From Paracoccus sp. (in: a-proteobacteria) (lineage in GTDB: Bacteria > Pseudomonadota > Alphaproteobacteria > Rhodobacterales > Rhodobacteraceae), in NCBI RefSeq assembly GCF_030538695.1, contig NZ_JAUNTN010000005.1, positions 62,001 through 126,000 of the forward strand: a stretch of 64,000 nt of DNA, written 5' to 3'. This document shows, piece by piece, positions 27,026-37,604 of the stretch. The notes beneath the pieces were generated by a model, which made no database searches, was not told where the DNA came from, and was given only the letters and a program-made list of their open reading frames with translations. The position numbers were made by a program, and so were the translations under genes. Position 1 is the stretch's first letter; every line of letters begins with the position of its first letter.

Positions 27026-27931
27026 ATGTCGGTCAGGGCAGGGGTGATTGCGGGGGCAGCGGTTTGGGCGCTGACGACAGGTGCGGCGCTGGCCAGCCCG
27101 GAGCGGATGAAGGTCGTGACCACCTTTACCGTGCTGGCTGATATGGCGCAGCAGGTGGCGGGGGATGCGGCGGATGTGGTGTCCGTGACCCGCCCGGGGG
27201 CCGAGATCCACGGCTATGAACCCACGCCGCAGGATCTGGTTCGGGCGCATGGGGCCGATCTGATCCTGTGGAACGGGCTGAATCTGGAGCTGTGGTTCGA
27301 ACAATTCCTGAACCGATCCGGCGATGTGCCTTCGGTGGTGCTGAGCGATGGTATCAGCCAAATCCCGATCCGCGCGGGGGCTTATGAGGGTGCGCCGAAC
27401 CCTCATGCCTGGATGGGGTTGGATAATGCGCTGATCTATATTGATAACATCCGTGACGCGTTCATCGCGCAAGACCCTGAAAATGCTGTCACCTATACCA
27501 CCAATGCCGCCGCTTATCAGGACCAGTTGCGGGCGGTGATCGAGCCTTTGCGCAGCCGTATTGCTGCCATCCCCGAGGATCGCCGCTGGCTGGTGACATG
27601 CGAAGGGGCCTTCAGCTATCTGGCGCGTGATTTCGGGATGCAGGAACTGTATCTGTGGCCGATTAACGCCGATCAGACCGGCACGCCGCGGCAGGTGCAG
27701 CAGGTGATCGACGGCGTGCGTCAGCATGATATTCCTGTGGTGTTTTGTGAAAGCACCGTCAACACCGCCCCGGCGCAGCAGGTCGCGCGTGAGACCGGGG
27801 CGCTTTACGGCGGTGTCCTGTATGTGGACAGCCTGTCGGCACCCGACGGGCCGGTGCCGACCTATCTGGACTTGCTGAAAACCACCGCCGAAACCATTGC
27901 CGAGGGGCTGGAACGTGGGGTGGCACGATGA
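27026..27931 (+). CDS. sitA: Manganese/iron ABC transporter substrate-binding protein
   Basis: A 301-residue cluster A-I (ZnuA/SitA-type) metal-binding protein with a signal peptide (cleavage near residue 24). Predicted metal ligands are His62 ([11 protein letters not shown]), His127 (NPHAWMG), Glu193 (TCEGAF) and Asp268 (YVDSLS), the His2-Glu-Asp set of Mn/Fe-type members. The long His-rich loop of zinc-type ZnuA is absent. ATG 27026 is preferred over GTG 27020 because AAGGG precedes it at proper spacing. It overlaps sitB by 4 bases. Confidence 0.92.
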   Translation: MSVRAGVIAGAAVWALTTGAALASPERMKVVTTFTVLADMAQQVAGDAADVVSVTRPGAEIHGYEPTPQDLVRAHGADLILWNGLNLELWFEQFLNRSGDVPSVVLSDGISQIPIRAGAYEGAPNPHAWMGLDNALIYIDNIRDAFIAQDPENAVTYTTNAAAYQDQLRAVIEPLRSRIAAIPEDRRWLVTCEGAFSYLARDFGMQELYLWPINADQTGTPRQVQQVIDGVRQHDIPVVFCESTVNTAPAQQVARETGALYGGVLYVDSLSAPDGPVPTYLDLLKTTAETIAEGLERGVAR

Positions 27932-28800
27932 TCGGCGCCCCGGATGATCTGGCGGGCGGGATCGCGGCGCAGCATGTCACCGTGACCTATCGCAACGGGT
28001 TTACCGCGCTGCGCGACGCGTCTTTCGCGGTGCCGCGCGGGACGGTGACAGCACTGGTCGGGGTGAATGGCGCGGGCAAATCGACGCTGTTCAAGGCGAT
28101 TATGGGTTTTGTGCCGCTGGCGCGGGGTGAGATCCGCTTGCTGGGGATGAGCGTCAAACAGGCGTTGCGCCGCAATCTGGTCGCCTATGTCCCGCAGGCA
28201 GAGGATGTGGACTGGTCCTTTCCGGTGCTGGTCGAGGATGTGGTGATGATGGGCCGCTATGGCCACATGGGCTTTTTGCGCCGCGCATCAGACCGCGACC
28301 GGCAGGCGGTGACGGATGCGCTGGCCCGCGTGAACATGCTGGATTTCCGTCACCGCCAGATTGGCGAGCTGTCCGGCGGTCAGAAAAAGCGCGTCTTTCT
28401 GGCCCGCGCGCTGGCGCAGGAAGGTCAGGTGATCCTGTTGGACGAGCCTTTCGCCGGTGTTGATGTGCAGACCGAAGATCAGATCATTGCGCTGTTGCGC
28501 GAGTTGCGCGACGAAGGCCGGGTGATGCTGGTGTCCACCCATAACCTTGGTTCGGTGCCTGAGTTCTGCGACCGCACGGTTCTGGTCAAAGGCACTGTGC
28601 TGGCCTATGGCCCGACCGAGACGACCTTTACCCGCGACAACCTGCAACGCACCTTTGGCGGCGTCCTGAGGCATTTCACCCTTGGCGGTGCTGATCTGCA
28701 TGACGATGACGACGGGCGCAAGCTGCTGATCCTGACCGATGATGAGCGCCCTCTGGTCAAATACGGCAACGAAATCCGCACGCTGGAGGAGCCGCGATGA
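27928..28800 (+). CDS. sitB: Manganese/iron ABC transporter ATP-binding protein
   Basis: A 290-residue ATPase: Walker [13 protein letters not shown]-loop [10 protein letters not shown], signature LSGGQKKR, Walker [13 protein letters not shown], switch His in STHNLG. A C-terminal extension of about 40 residues (beyond the usual about 250) includes acidic DDDDG, as in other SitB proteins. It overlaps both neighbours by 4 bases. Confidence 0.93.
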   Translation: MIGAPDDLAGGIAAQHVTVTYRNGFTALRDASFAVPRGTVTALVGVNGAGKSTLFKAIMGFVPLARGEIRLLGMSVKQALRRNLVAYVPQAEDVDWSFPVLVEDVVMMGRYGHMGFLRRASDRDRQAVTDALARVNMLDFRHRQIGELSGGQKKRVFLARALAQEGQVILLDEPFAGVDVQTEDQIIALLRELRDEGRVMLVSTHNLGSVPEFCDRTVLVKGTVLAYGPTETTFTRDNLQRTFGGVLRHFTLGGADLHDDDDGRKLLILTDDERPLVKYGNEIRTLEEPR

Positions 28801-29642
28801 ACGCCCTGCTGGAGCCGTTCAGCTATGGTTACATGACCAATGCCATGCTGGTTTCGGCGCTGGTTGGCGGTGTCTGCGCTTTTCTGTCGGCCTATCTGAT
28901 GCTGAAAGGCTGGTCGCTGATCGGGGACGCATTGTCCCATTCCGTTGTTCCGGGGGTGGCGGGAGCCTATATGCTGGGCCTGCCCTTTGCGATGGGAGCG
29001 TTCATCTCGGGCGGGCTGGCGGCGGTGGCGATGCTGTTTCTGACCGGGCGTTCGGGGCTGAAAACCGATGTGATTATCGGGATTATTTTCACGTCGTTCT
29101 TTGGGCTTGGCCTGTTCATGGTGTCGCTGAACCCGGTGGCAATTTCGGTGCAGACCATCACCATGGGCAATATTTTGGCCATCACCCCCGAGGACACCGC
29201 GCAGCTTGTCATTATCGGGCTGGTCTCGCTGGCCGTGCTGGCGCTGAAATGGAAAGACCTGCTGGTGGTGTTCTTTGACGAAAGCCATGCGCGGTCCATA
29301 GGTTTGCGTCCGGGGCTGCTGAAAGTCGTGTTTTTCACCTTGCTGTCGGCCTGTGTCGTGGCGGCGATGCAGACGGTCGGCGCGTTTCTGGTGGTGGCGA
29401 TGGTGGTCACGCCGGGGGCAACCGCCTATCTGCTGTGCGACCGCTTTCCGCGGCTGATCCTGACCTCGGTTGCGATCGGGGCAGGGACCAGCTTTGCCGG
29501 GGCCTATATCAGCTATTTTCTGGACGGGGCGACCGGCGGTGTGATCGTGCTGTTGCAAGTGCTGATCTTTCTGGCGGTATTTGTTCTGGCGCCGAAATAC
29601 GGGCTGCTGGCCGCCCGCCGCCGCGCCATGTCGGGGGGCTGA
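28797..29642 (+). CDS. sitC: Manganese/iron ABC transporter permease (first)
   Basis: A 281-residue permease of the ABC-3 family with about eight hydrophobic segments. Family signatures are [19 protein letters not shown] and the conserved late segment [20 protein letters not shown]. It forms the membrane channel together with the next gene product. It starts within the sitB stop (ATGA). Confidence 0.92.
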   Translation: MNALLEPFSYGYMTNAMLVSALVGGVCAFLSAYLMLKGWSLIGDALSHSVVPGVAGAYMLGLPFAMGAFISGGLAAVAMLFLTGRSGLKTDVIIGIIFTSFFGLGLFMVSLNPVAISVQTITMGNILAITPEDTAQLVIIGLVSLAVLALKWKDLLVVFFDESHARSIGLRPGLLKVVFFTLLSACVVAAMQTVGAFLVVAMVVTPGATAYLLCDRFPRLILTSVAIGAGTSFAGAYISYFLDGATGGVIVLLQVLIFLAVFVLAPKYGLLAARRRAMSGG

Positions 29643-29644
29643 GG

Positions 29645-30463
29645 ATGGAGGCGCTGACTCTGCCGTTTCAGTTCGGCTTTATGCAGAATGCATTTCTGAT
29701 TGCGGTGATCGTATCTGTTCCTACGGCGCTGTTGTCTTGCTTTCTGGTGGTCAAAGGCTGGGCGCTGATGGGTGATGCTGTCAGCCATGCGGTGCTGCCG
29801 GGGATCATTCTGGCCTATGTGCTTGGTGTGCCGCTGATCCTTGGAGCCTTTGGCGCGGGGATGGTCACGGCGCTGGCGACCGGCTGGCTGACCGAGAACA
29901 GCCGCGTCAAGCAGGACACGATCATGGGCGTGGTGTTTTCCGGCATGTTCGCGCTGGGGATCGTGATCTATGTCGGGCTGGATACGAATGTGCATCTGGA
30001 TCACATCCTGTTCGGCAATATGCTGGGAGTTGGCGCGGATGATCTGTGGACGGCGGGGCTGATTGCACTGTTTGTGACCGCAGCCCTGCTGCTGAAATGG
30101 CGCGACCTGATGCTTCACGCCTTTGATCCCGCGCAGGCGTGGGCCTCGGGTCTGCCGGTGGGGCTGCTGCACTATGGCTTGTTAACCATTCTGTCGCTGA
30201 CCATTGTGGCCACGCTGTCGGCAACCGGGCTGATTCTGGCCGTCGGCCTGCTGATCGCACCCGGAGCGATTGCCTTTCTGCTGGTGCGCCGCTTTGGCGC
30301 GATGCTGACGGTTGCGGTGGCGGTCTGCATGGGGTCGATGCTGGCCGGTGTCTGGCTGAGCTTTTACCTTGACAGTGCACCCGCGCCGACCATCATCCTG
30401 ATCCTGACCGGGCTGTTCATTCTGACGCTGGCCCGCCGCATCTGGCTGACCCGTCAGGCGTGA
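29645..30463 (+). CDS. sitD: Manganese/iron ABC transporter permease (second)
   Basis: A 272-residue paralogue of SitC: VKGWALMGDAVSHAVLPGI and ATLSATGLILAVGLLIAPGA. ATG 29645 lies 2 bases after the sitC stop (GAGG just upstream); a longer frame into sitC has no family similarity. It is the last gene of sitABCD. Confidence 0.92.
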   Translation: MEALTLPFQFGFMQNAFLIAVIVSVPTALLSCFLVVKGWALMGDAVSHAVLPGIILAYVLGVPLILGAFGAGMVTALATGWLTENSRVKQDTIMGVVFSGMFALGIVIYVGLDTNVHLDHILFGNMLGVGADDLWTAGLIALFVTAALLLKWRDLMLHAFDPAQAWASGLPVGLLHYGLLTILSLTIVATLSATGLILAVGLLIAPGAIAFLLVRRFGAMLTVAVAVCMGSMLAGVWLSFYLDSAPAPTIILILTGLFILTLARRIWLTRQA

Positions 30464-30532
30464 CGTTGCGTCCTGATGGACAGGGGGCCTGATGCGGGCT
30501 GCAATCTCCGAAAGCAGTCCGGGGAGGGGACG

Positions 30533-32182
30533 ATGGGGGATGAAACCGATGTCGTGATTATCGGCGCAGGTCTGGCCGGTCTGGTGGCCGCCTGCGAGGC
30601 GGTGCAGCGCGGGCGGCGGGTGATCCTGCTGGATCAGGAAAATCGCGCCAATCTGGGCGGGCAGGCGTTCTGGTCGCTGGGCGGGCTATTCATGGTCAAT
30701 ACGCCGGAACAGTGCCGGATGCGGATTCGGGACAGTCTGGAACTGGCGCGGACCGACTGGCTTGGTTCGGCAGGGTTTGACCGGGCCGAAGACCACTGGC
30801 CCCGGCTGTGGGCCGAAGCCTATCTGGATTTTGCCGCCGGAGAGATGCGGCCATGGCTGCACGGCCTCGGGATGCGCTGGTTCCCTGTGGTCGGCTGGGC
30901 CGAGCGCGGCGGCAGCCTTGCGCATCAGCATGGTAATGCGGTGCCGCGCTTTCATGTGACCTGGGGGACCGGGCCGGGGGTGCTGGCGCCCTTTATCCGC
31001 CAGATTGAGCAGGCCGAAGCCGAGGGGCGCATCGCCCTGCGCTTTCGCCACCGTGTCACGGCGCTGACAGGCGGGGCGGGGGGCATCACCGGCGTTCAGG
31101 GTGAGGTTCTGGCCGATGATCCGGCCGAACGCGGCCAGCCCTCGAACCGGCAGGTGATCCGCGATTTTGCCATCCGCGCCGGGGCGGTGATCGTGGCCAG
31201 CGGCGGCATTGGCGGGAATGAGGCCCTCGTGCGGCAGAACTGGCCTGCGGCGCGGCTTGGCCCGGCACCGGAGAGCATGGTTTGCGGGGTGCCGGCCCAT
31301 GTGGACGGGCTGATGATCGGTCATGCGCAGGCCGCAGGCGCGCGGGTCATCAACAATGACCGGATGTGGCATTACACCGAAGGCATCCGCAACTGGAACC
31401 CGATCTGGCCGAACCACGGCATCCGTATCCTGCCGGGGCCGTCCTCGATGTGGTTCGACGCCGATGGAAGCCGCCTGCCAGCGCCCTGCCTGCCGGGCTT
31501 TGACAGCCTGTCCACGTTGCGCCACCTGTGCCAGAACCGTCAGCCGTATTCGTGGTTCATCACCACGCAAAAGATCATCAAGAAAGAGTTTGCCCTGTCC
31601 GGGTCTGAACAAAACCCGGATATGACTGGCAAGAACATCGGTCTGCTGCTGCGCAGCCGTCTGGGTCGCGCCGCGCCGCCCCCGGTCGAGGCGTTCAAGA
31701 CCCATGGCGAAGATTTTGTCGTCGCTGACCGGCTGGATGATCTGGTTGCGGGCATGAACCGCATTGGCGATCGGGCGCTGTCAGCGGGCCATCTGCGGGG
31801 GCAGATCGAGGCCCGTGATGCGGCGCTGAACAACCCGTTTTCCAAAGATGCGCAGATCATCGCCATCCGGCAGGCGCGTGCCTATCTTGGCGACCGCTTC
31901 ATGCGCACCGCTCGTCCGCATCCTATCCTCGACCCGAAATCCGGCCCGCTGATTGCGGTGCGCCTGCATGTGCTGACCCGCAAAACGCTGGGCGGGCTGG
32001 AAACCGACCTGAGTGGGCAGGCGTTGGATGGGGCGGGCCGTGCCATTCCCGGCCTGTTTGCCTGCGGCGAGGCGGCGGGCTTTGGCGGCGGTGGCTATCA
32101 CGGCTATAATGCGCTGGAAGGGACATTCCTTGGTGGCTGCATCTTTTCTGGCCGTGCCGCCGGGCGTGCGGCACTGGCCTAG
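30533..32182 (+). CDS. FAD-binding dehydrogenase (fumarate reductase/KstD-like flavoprotein)
   Basis: A 549-residue flavoprotein with an N-terminal dinucleotide-binding motif VVIIGAGLAGLVAACEAVQRG and C-terminal FAD-contact region GLFACGEAAGFGGGGYHGYN. It resembles FAD-binding dehydrogenases annotated near 3-ketosteroid dehydrogenases and fumarate reductase flavoproteins. The substrate is unknown. ATG 30533 follows a strong GGGGAGGGG. Its TAG stop shares CTAG with the stop of the convergent DMT exporter. Confidence 0.8.
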   Translation: MGDETDVVIIGAGLAGLVAACEAVQRGRRVILLDQENRANLGGQAFWSLGGLFMVNTPEQCRMRIRDSLELARTDWLGSAGFDRAEDHWPRLWAEAYLDFAAGEMRPWLHGLGMRWFPVVGWAERGGSLAHQHGNAVPRFHVTWGTGPGVLAPFIRQIEQAEAEGRIALRFRHRVTALTGGAGGITGVQGEVLADDPAERGQPSNRQVIRDFAIRAGAVIVASGGIGGNEALVRQNWPAARLGPAPESMVCGVPAHVDGLMIGHAQAAGARVINNDRMWHYTEGIRNWNPIWPNHGIRILPGPSSMWFDADGSRLPAPCLPGFDSLSTLRHLCQNRQPYSWFITTQKIIKKEFALSGSEQNPDMTGKNIGLLLRSRLGRAAPPPVEAFKTHGEDFVVADRLDDLVAGMNRIGDRALSAGHLRGQIEARDAALNNPFSKDAQIIAIRQARAYLGDRFMRTARPHPILDPKSGPLIAVRLHVLTRKTLGGLETDLSGQALDGAGRAIPGLFACGEAAGFGGGGYHGYNALEGTFLGGCIFSGRAAGRAALA

Positions 32183-33051
32183 GCCAGCAGCAACAGCCAA
32201 CCGACCCCGACGACGATCAGCCCCATACCCGCCAATTGCTGCGGGCTGATCCGCTGATGAAACATGCGGCCAGAGATGATCCATGCAAAAACCACCTCGA
32301 TCAGCGCCAGCGTGCGCACATTTGCCGCCGAGGTCAGTGCGAAACCCACAAACCAGGACTGGCTGGCCAAAGCGCCTAAAAAGCCTGCGCCAAGCGATTC
32401 GCGCCATGCTGCGATAATGCCGCGCAAGGCGGCGCGGTCGGTCAGCATCAGCCAGACTGCCGTCAACGCTGCCTGAAAGGCCAAAGAAATCGACAGGATC
32501 AGCGTCGCGCGAGCGATGAAATGACCGTCAGGCAGGGCCAGAATCGCGCCGCGAAAGCCGATTGCGGACAGGCCGAACAGCCCGCCCGCGAAAATCGCAG
32601 TCGCAACCGGGACCAAGGTGCTGCGCAGCAAATCAAGGCCAGAGGTCACAAGAACCCCCAGCGTGGCGAGACAGATTGCCGCCATACGGCCCGCGCCCAG
32701 GGGTTCGGACAGAATCAAGGCACCGGCCAGCGCCAATATCACCGGCTCGGTTTTGATAAGGGCGGTGGCGACGGCAAAGCCCTTCTGCCGCATCGCCACC
32801 AGCATGATGGCGGTGGCGGCCATTTGCGCCAACGCCCCGAGGGCAGCAAAGCCAAGCGACAGGCCGGTCAACCTGGGCAGTGGCATCGTCAGCCCGACCA
32901 GCGCCAGAAACAGCAGCGCAAAAGGCAGGCCGAACAGAAACCGCACCCCGGTTGCGCCCATGGTGCCAAGCCGCGTCACCAGCCCTGATTGCGCGGCATT
33001 GCGCCCGGTTTGTGCCGCCGCCGCGATCAGAGTGGCGGCGATCCAGAGCAT
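32179..33051 (-). CDS. EamA/DMT superfamily transporter
   Basis: A 290-residue protein with about ten hydrophobic segments in two EamA repeats (ALIKTEPVILALAGALILSE closes the first; AWIISGRMFHQRISPQQLAG is near the end of the second). These proteins usually export metabolites. Its ATG overlaps the hemE stop (ATGA), so it is coupled to hemE, but a substrate link to haem synthesis is not evident. Confidence 0.85.
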   Translation of the reverse strand: MLWIAATLIAAAAQTGRNAAQSGLVTRLGTMGATGVRFLFGLPFALLFLALVGLTMPLPRLTGLSLGFAALGALAQMAATAIMLVAMRQKGFAVATALIKTEPVILALAGALILSEPLGAGRMAAICLATLGVLVTSGLDLLRSTLVPVATAIFAGGLFGLSAIGFRGAILALPDGHFIARATLILSISLAFQAALTAVWLMLTDRAALRGIIAAWRESLGAGFLGALASQSWFVGFALTSAANVRTLALIEVVFAWIISGRMFHQRISPQQLAGMGLIVVGVGWLLLLA

Positions 33052-34079
33052 CAGGCGGTGCGCACCGTTTCGATCATCAGGGCGACGTTATCGGGGTTGG
33101 CGTCGGGGGTAATTCCGTGACCAAGGTTGAAAATATGCGGCCCCTTGCGGAACGTGTTCACGATGCGCCAGGTCTCATCGACCAGCGCCTGCCCGCCCGT
33201 GACCATATGCCGCGGGTCCAGATTGCCCTGAACGCAGCCATCCACCTGCACATTCGTGGCGGCCCATTCGGCGCTGACAGAATTGTCCAGCGCCACGCAA
33301 TCCGCCCCGGTCGCCTTGGCGAAGCCGATGTAATGATCCCCCGCCTCGCGCGGGAAGGCGATGACCGGAATGCCGGGGTGGCGCGCCTTCAGCGCCACAA
33401 TGATCTGCTGGGCTGGTTTCAACGCGAAGTCTTTGAAATCCTGACCTTTAAGGCTGCCGGCCCATGAATCGAACAGCTTGACAACCTCGGCCCCGGCCTC
33501 GATTTGTGCGGAAAGATAAGCGATGGTGGCATCCGTGATCCGGTCGATCAGCGCCGTGAAGGCCGCGCGATCCTGCGCAATCATCGCATGGGCCGGACCC
33601 TGATCCTTGGTGCCGCGCCCCGCAACCATATAGGTCGCAACTGTCCAGGGTGCCCCCGCAAAGCCGATCAGCGTGGTTTCGCGTGGCAATTCGCGCGACA
33701 AAATCCGCACGGTTTCATAGACTGGGGCCAGCTTTTCATGGATGGCATCAGCCGGTTTCAGCCCAGCCACTTGTTCCGCCGTGGTCACGGTGGACAGGCG
33801 CGGACCTTCGCCGGTGACGAACCATAAATCCAGCCCAAGTGCCTGCGGGATAAGCAGAATGTCAGCGAAAAGAATAGCGGCATCAAAGCCATAGCGCCGG
33901 ATGGGTTGCAGCGTCACCTCGGCCGCGAGGTCAGGCGTATAACACAGCGACAGAAAGTCCCCCGCCTGCGCCCGCGTGGCGCGATATTCCGGCAGGTAAC
34001 GGCCCGCTTGCCGCATCATCCAGATCGGCGGCGTGGGCAGGGTTTCGCCCGCAAGGGCGCGCAGGATCGTCTTGGTCAT
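33051..34079 (-). CDS. hemE: Uroporphyrinogen decarboxylase
   Basis: Converts uroporphyrinogen III to coproporphyrinogen III. The 342-residue enzyme has the substrate-binding signatures [54 protein letters not shown] and the C-terminal [18 protein letters not shown] 34079 is preceded by GGAGACC. It diverges from hemC across 78 bases, so the two haem genes share a promoter region. Confidence 0.97.
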   Translation of the reverse strand: MTKTILRALAGETLPTPPIWMMRQAGRYLPEYRATRAQAGDFLSLCYTPDLAAEVTLQPIRRYGFDAAILFADILLIPQALGLDLWFVTGEGPRLSTVTTAEQVAGLKPADAIHEKLAPVYETVRILSRELPRETTLIGFAGAPWTVATYMVAGRGTKDQGPAHAMIAQDRAAFTALIDRITDATIAYLSAQIEAGAEVVKLFDSWAGSLKGQDFKDFALKPAQQIIVALKARHPGIPVIAFPREAGDHYIGFAKATGADCVALDNSVSAEWAATNVQVDGCVQGNLDPRHMVTGGQALVDETWRIVNTFRKGPHIFNLGHGITPDANPDNVALMIETVRTA

Positions 34080-34157
34080 CGGGGTCTCCTTCACCACCCC
34101 CTTCCACGCTGCAACGGGGCGGTTGTCAAGCCGCAGGGGCGCGACTATGGATGCGCT

Positions 34158-35102
34158 ATGAGCGTATTTCCTGACCCCTCCCGCCCGTTGAAGATTGGCA
34201 CCCGCGGTTCCGCGCTGGCGCTGGCGCAGGCCCATGAGACCCGTGACCGGCTGATGGCGGCGCATGACCTGCCGGCTGATGCCTTTGAAATCGTGGTTAT
34301 CAAAACCACCGGCGACCGGATTCTGGACCGCCCGCTGAAAGAGATCGGCGGCAAGGGTCTGTTCACCCGTGAGATCGAAGCCGCGCTGCTGGCGGGCGAG
34401 ATCGACATTGCGGTGCATTCGATGAAGGACATGCCGGTGATCCAGCCGGATGGGCTGGTGATCGACTGCTATCTGCCGCGTGAGGATGTGCGGGACGCTT
34501 TTGTCAGCCCGCATTTCGCGGGAATTGCCGATCTGCCGCAAGGCGCGGTGGTCGGTTCCTCCAGCCTGCGCCGCCGGGCGCAACTGGCATTCAAGCGCCC
34601 GGATCTGAAACTGGTCGAGTTTCGCGGCAACGTCCAGACCCGGCTGCAAAAGCTGGCCGATGGCGTGGCGCAGGCGACGTTTCTGGCTATGGCCGGACTG
34701 TCGCGGCTTGGCATGGATGAGATCGCCCAAAACCCGGTGGCTGTCGAGGATATGCTGCCCGCCGTGGCGCAAGGCGCGATTGGGGTCGAACGTCGCGCGG
34801 CAGATGAGGTCAGCGCCGCCCTGCTGGCTGCAATCAGCCACCTGCCCACCACGCAGCGGGTCGAGGCTGAGCGCGCCTATCTGCGGCGTCTGGATGGCTC
34901 GTGTGAAACCCCCATCGCCGGGCTGGCGGTGCTGGAGGGGGACAGCCTGTTCCTGCGTGGCGAAATCCTGCGTCCTGATGGCAGCGACCGTATCGCGGGC
35001 GAGCGGCGCGGCGCGATCGCAGATGGCCCGGCCATGGGAGAAAGCCTTGCCGAAGAGTTGTTGGCGCAGGCGCCAAAAGACTTCTTTGACTGGCGTGGTT
35101 AA
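34158..35102 (+). CDS. hemC: Hydroxymethylbilane synthase (porphobilinogen deaminase)
   Basis: Polymerises four porphobilinogen units. The 314-residue protein shows [14 protein letters not shown], the active-site loop HSMKDMP with its catalytic Asp region, [21 protein letters not shown] and the dipyrromethane-attachment Cys249 in [12 protein letters not shown] 34158 is the only start that preserves the N-terminal strand. A terminator follows. Confidence 0.97.
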   Translation: MSVFPDPSRPLKIGTRGSALALAQAHETRDRLMAAHDLPADAFEIVVIKTTGDRILDRPLKEIGGKGLFTREIEAALLAGEIDIAVHSMKDMPVIQPDGLVIDCYLPREDVRDAFVSPHFAGIADLPQGAVVGSSSLRRRAQLAFKRPDLKLVEFRGNVQTRLQKLADGVAQATFLAMAGLSRLGMDEIAQNPVAVEDMLPAVAQGAIGVERRAADEVSAALLAAISHLPTTQRVEAERAYLRRLDGSCETPIAGLAVLEGDSLFLRGEILRPDGSDRIAGERRGAIADGPAMGESLAEELLAQAPKDFFDWRG

Positions 35103-35131
35103 CGCATCCGCACATCTGGTTAAGTATTGTA

Positions 35132-35160
35132 AAAGCCCCGGTCGTAAGGTCCGGGGCTTT
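35132..35160. terminator. Bidirectional terminator between hemC and lexA
   Basis: AAAGCCCCGG and CCGGGGCTTT form a 10-bp stem with a 9-base loop; flanking A and T bases allow it to end both hemC (plus) and lexA (minus). Confidence 0.85.
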
Positions 35161-35166
35161 GTCATA

Positions 35167-35862
35167 TCAATAGCTGCGGATCAGGCCGACAAGACGGCCC
35201 TGAACCTGCACCTTATTGTCAGGCAGGATGCGGGTTTCATAGGCGGGGTTCGCGGCTTCCAGTGCGATCATTGCACCTTTGCGGCGATAGCGTTTCAAAG
35301 TCGCCTCATGCCCCTCGACCAGCGCAACGACAATATCGCCGTTTTGGGCGCTGTCACATTCGCGGATCACCACGATGTCGCCATCGTTGATCCCCGCCTC
35401 GATCATCGAATCGCCGCGAACCTCCAGCGCGTAATGCTGATCCTGTTGGGTCAGCATGGTGCCGGGAACGGCGATGTGGTGCGAAATCTCTGAAATGGCC
35501 TCTATCGGGACGCCAGCGGCAATCCGGCCCATGACCGGCAGTTCAACCGCCGCGCCGACCGTGACCGGCATCGCGCCCCGTGGCATCGGCGGGGTGTCGC
35601 GCTTGTCGCCGTCAATCACCCGAGCCTCAAAGCCGGGTTTTGCCAGCGCATCCGGCAGGCGAATAATCTCAAGCGCCCGCGCACGATGGGGCAGGCGGCG
35701 AATAAAACCGCGTTCTTCGAGGGCTGTGACCAGGCGATGGATCCCGGATTTCGACCGCAAATCAAGCGCCAGTTTCATTTCGTCAAAAGATGGCGGAACG
35801 CCATCCTGCGCCATGCGCTTTTGAATAAACTCAAGAAGCTGGATCTGTTTTTTCGTCAGCAT
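35167..35862 (-). CDS. lexA: SOS repressor LexA
   Basis: A 231-residue repressor: winged helix ([12 protein letters not shown]..., [20 protein letters not shown]) and C-terminal peptidase domain. The self-cleavage bond is Ala116-Gly117 (GRIAAGVP), with the Ser152 (GDSM) and Lys190 (ATLKRY) dyad. ATG 35862 gives the standard N-terminus MLTKKQ. It is probably autoregulated through the GTTC-N7-GTTC box 18 bases upstream. moeA lies upstream on the same strand. Confidence 0.96.
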   Translation of the reverse strand: MLTKKQIQLLEFIQKRMAQDGVPPSFDEMKLALDLRSKSGIHRLVTALEERGFIRRLPHRARALEIIRLPDALAKPGFEARVIDGDKRDTPPMPRGAMPVTVGAAVELPVMGRIAAGVPIEAISEISHHIAVPGTMLTQQDQHYALEVRGDSMIEAGINDGDIVVIRECDSAQNGDIVVALVEGHEATLKRYRRKGAMIALEAANPAYETRILPDNKVQVQGRLVGLIRSY

Positions 35863-35879
35863 TGCTTGCACCCCGCCGT

Positions 35880-35894
35880 GTTCGATTTATGTTC
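35880..35894 (-). promoter_or_regulatory. Alphaproteobacterial LexA (SOS) box
   Basis: GTTC-GATTTAT-GTTC, the direct-repeat LexA box of alphaproteobacteria (GAAC-N7-GAAC on the lexA strand), 18 bases before the lexA ATG. A nearby GTTC-N11-GAAC (35891-35909) is not of canonical spacing. Confidence 0.85.
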
Positions 35895-35949
35895 TAAACG
35901 AGCCAGAACATTCCGTCAACGAAAGAAGCATATTCTGGTAAACAAACCG

Positions 35950-37134
35950 TTAAACCGAAGCCCACAGCGGCAAATATTCCATCACCTCGCCGGCCTTGCG
36001 CGCCGGGTCGTTTGCAGCACGGATCAGCAGCGCGTTGGCTTGGGACAACGTGCTGAGACCGGCGGAATCCTGATTGTCGAAAGGGGTGATTTGCGGCAGG
36101 TCCGGCCCATCTGACAGGGCGGCGCGCAGGTAGTGTTGGCGCGGCCCTTCGGGGCGCAGATCGCAGGCCAGCCGGGCGCGGCCAAGGTGGGGCGGGGTGG
36201 TCAACCCTTGCATGGCGCGAATCAGAGGTTGCATAAAGATAAGCGCACAGACGATTGATGACACAGGGTTTCCCGGCAGGCCCAGCATGGCTGAATCCGC
36301 CAGTTTTCCGGCCATCAGCGGTTTGCCAGGACGCATGGCTATTTTGTAGAAGCTGCGCTCCAGCCCCATCTCTGCGGTCACATCGCCCACCAGATCGTGA
36401 TCTCCGACCGAGGCCCCGCCGATCGTCACCAGCAGGTCGGATTGCGCCCCTCGTGTCAGCTTTTCGCGCAGGTCGTCGGCGTCGTCGCGGGCGATGCCAA
36501 GAAGGTTAACCTCGGCCCCTGCCTGTTCGGCCAGCGCCGCGATGGCCAGATCGTTCGAGCAGATGATCTGCCCCGGTCCGGGCGGTGTGCCGGGCGGCAC
36601 CAGCTCATCTCCGGTCGCCAGAATAGCCACGCGCGGGCGGCGGGCGACGGTGATGTTCGGGACATTCATCGCCGCCAGCAGGGCGAGGTCTCCGGCGGTG
36701 AGCTGGCGACCGGGTGCGAGAGTGGTTTCAGTTGAAAAATCAGCGCCTTTTGGGCGAATGTTCATATTTTTAGAGGGCGTATTGATCCGCAGCAGATCGC
36801 CGTCGCGCGTGCAGTTTTCCTGCATGGCCACGCAGTCATATCCGGCAGGGACTGGCGCGCCGGTAAAGATGCGAATGGCGGTGCCGGGGCGGGCTTCGCC
36901 TTGCCAGGGATGGCCGGCCGCAGCTTCCCCGATAATGGTTAACGGCCCCGGCGCATCGGTCAATCGCAGCGCGTAGCCATCCATTGCCGCGGCGTCAAAG
37001 GGCGGCTGAGTCATGCGCGATTGCGCGGGTTCCAGCAGCACCCGGCCAAGTGCGTCGCGCAGCGGCACGGTTTCCGGCGCAGGCGGGGCGGCGAGCGCCA
37101 GAACCTTGGTCAGAGCTTCCGTTACCGAAATCAT
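35950..37134 (-). CDS. moeA: Molybdopterin molybdenumtransferase
   Basis: Inserts molybdate into adenylylated molybdopterin. The 394-residue protein has the MoeA domain order: N-terminal [20 protein letters not shown] segment, [19 protein letters not shown], the MogA-like domain with [11 protein letters not shown] and [13 protein letters not shown], then [11 protein letters not shown]. It overlaps moaC by 4 bases and is followed by lexA. Confidence 0.95.
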   Translation of the reverse strand: MISVTEALTKVLALAAPPAPETVPLRDALGRVLLEPAQSRMTQPPFDAAAMDGYALRLTDAPGPLTIIGEAAAGHPWQGEARPGTAIRIFTGAPVPAGYDCVAMQENCTRDGDLLRINTPSKNMNIRPKGADFSTETTLAPGRQLTAGDLALLAAMNVPNITVARRPRVAILATGDELVPPGTPPGPGQIICSNDLAIAALAEQAGAEVNLLGIARDDADDLREKLTRGAQSDLLVTIGGASVGDHDLVGDVTAEMGLERSFYKIAMRPGKPLMAGKLADSAMLGLPGNPVSSIVCALIFMQPLIRAMQGLTTPPHLGRARLACDLRPEGPRQHYLRAALSDGPDLPQITPFDNQDSAGLSTLSQANALLIRAANDPARKAGEVMEYLPLWASV

Positions 37135-37604
37135 GCGTCAGCCTCATAATCGCCGGATTTGCCGCCGGTCTTGCGCAGCAGGCGGATGCCTTCGATCCGC
37201 ATGGATTTTTCGGCAGCTTTCAGCATGTCATAGACGGTCAGCGCGGCGACGCTGGCGGCGGTCAGGGCCTCCATCTCGACGCCGGTTTGTCCGGTGGTGC
37301 GGACGGTTGCCTCGATGCGGATGCCGGGCAGGGTGTCATCGGGGGTCAGATCCACCGCCACGCGGGAAATCGGCAGCGGATGGCAAAGCGGGATCAGATC
37401 GGCCGTGCGCTTGGCGGCAATGATTCCGGCCAGCCGGGCGGTGCCCATCACGTCGCCCTTTTTCGCGCCGCCACGGGCCAGCGCCAGCGTTTCGGGGGTC
37501 ATCAGGACCAATGCTTGTGCGGTGGCCTCGCGTGTTGTGGTGGGTTTGTCGGACACGTCCACCATATGCGCATGGCCCTGCGCGTCAAAATGCGTGAGAC
37601 TCAT
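37131..37604 (-). CDS. moaC: Cyclic pyranopterin monophosphate synthase
   Basis: Second step of molybdenum-cofactor synthesis, forming cyclic pyranopterin monophosphate. The 157-residue length and motifs ([54 protein letters not shown]) are canonical. It is coupled by 4-base overlaps to trpC upstream and moeA downstream, an arrangement (trpGDC-moaC-moeA) common in this order. Confidence 0.97.
   Translation of the reverse strand: MSLTHFDAQGHAHMVDVSDKPTTTREATAQALVLMTPETLALARGGAKKGDVMGTARLAGIIAAKRTADLIPLCHPLPISRVAVDLTPDDTLPGIRIEATVRTTGQTGVEMEALTAASVAALTVYDMLKAAEKSMRIEGIRLLRKTGGKSGDYEADA

Noticed and set aside
34080..35165. Upstream extension of the hemE frame across the hemC region
   Set aside because: The extension is antisense to hemC and has no HemE similarity; ATG 34079 gives the normal length.
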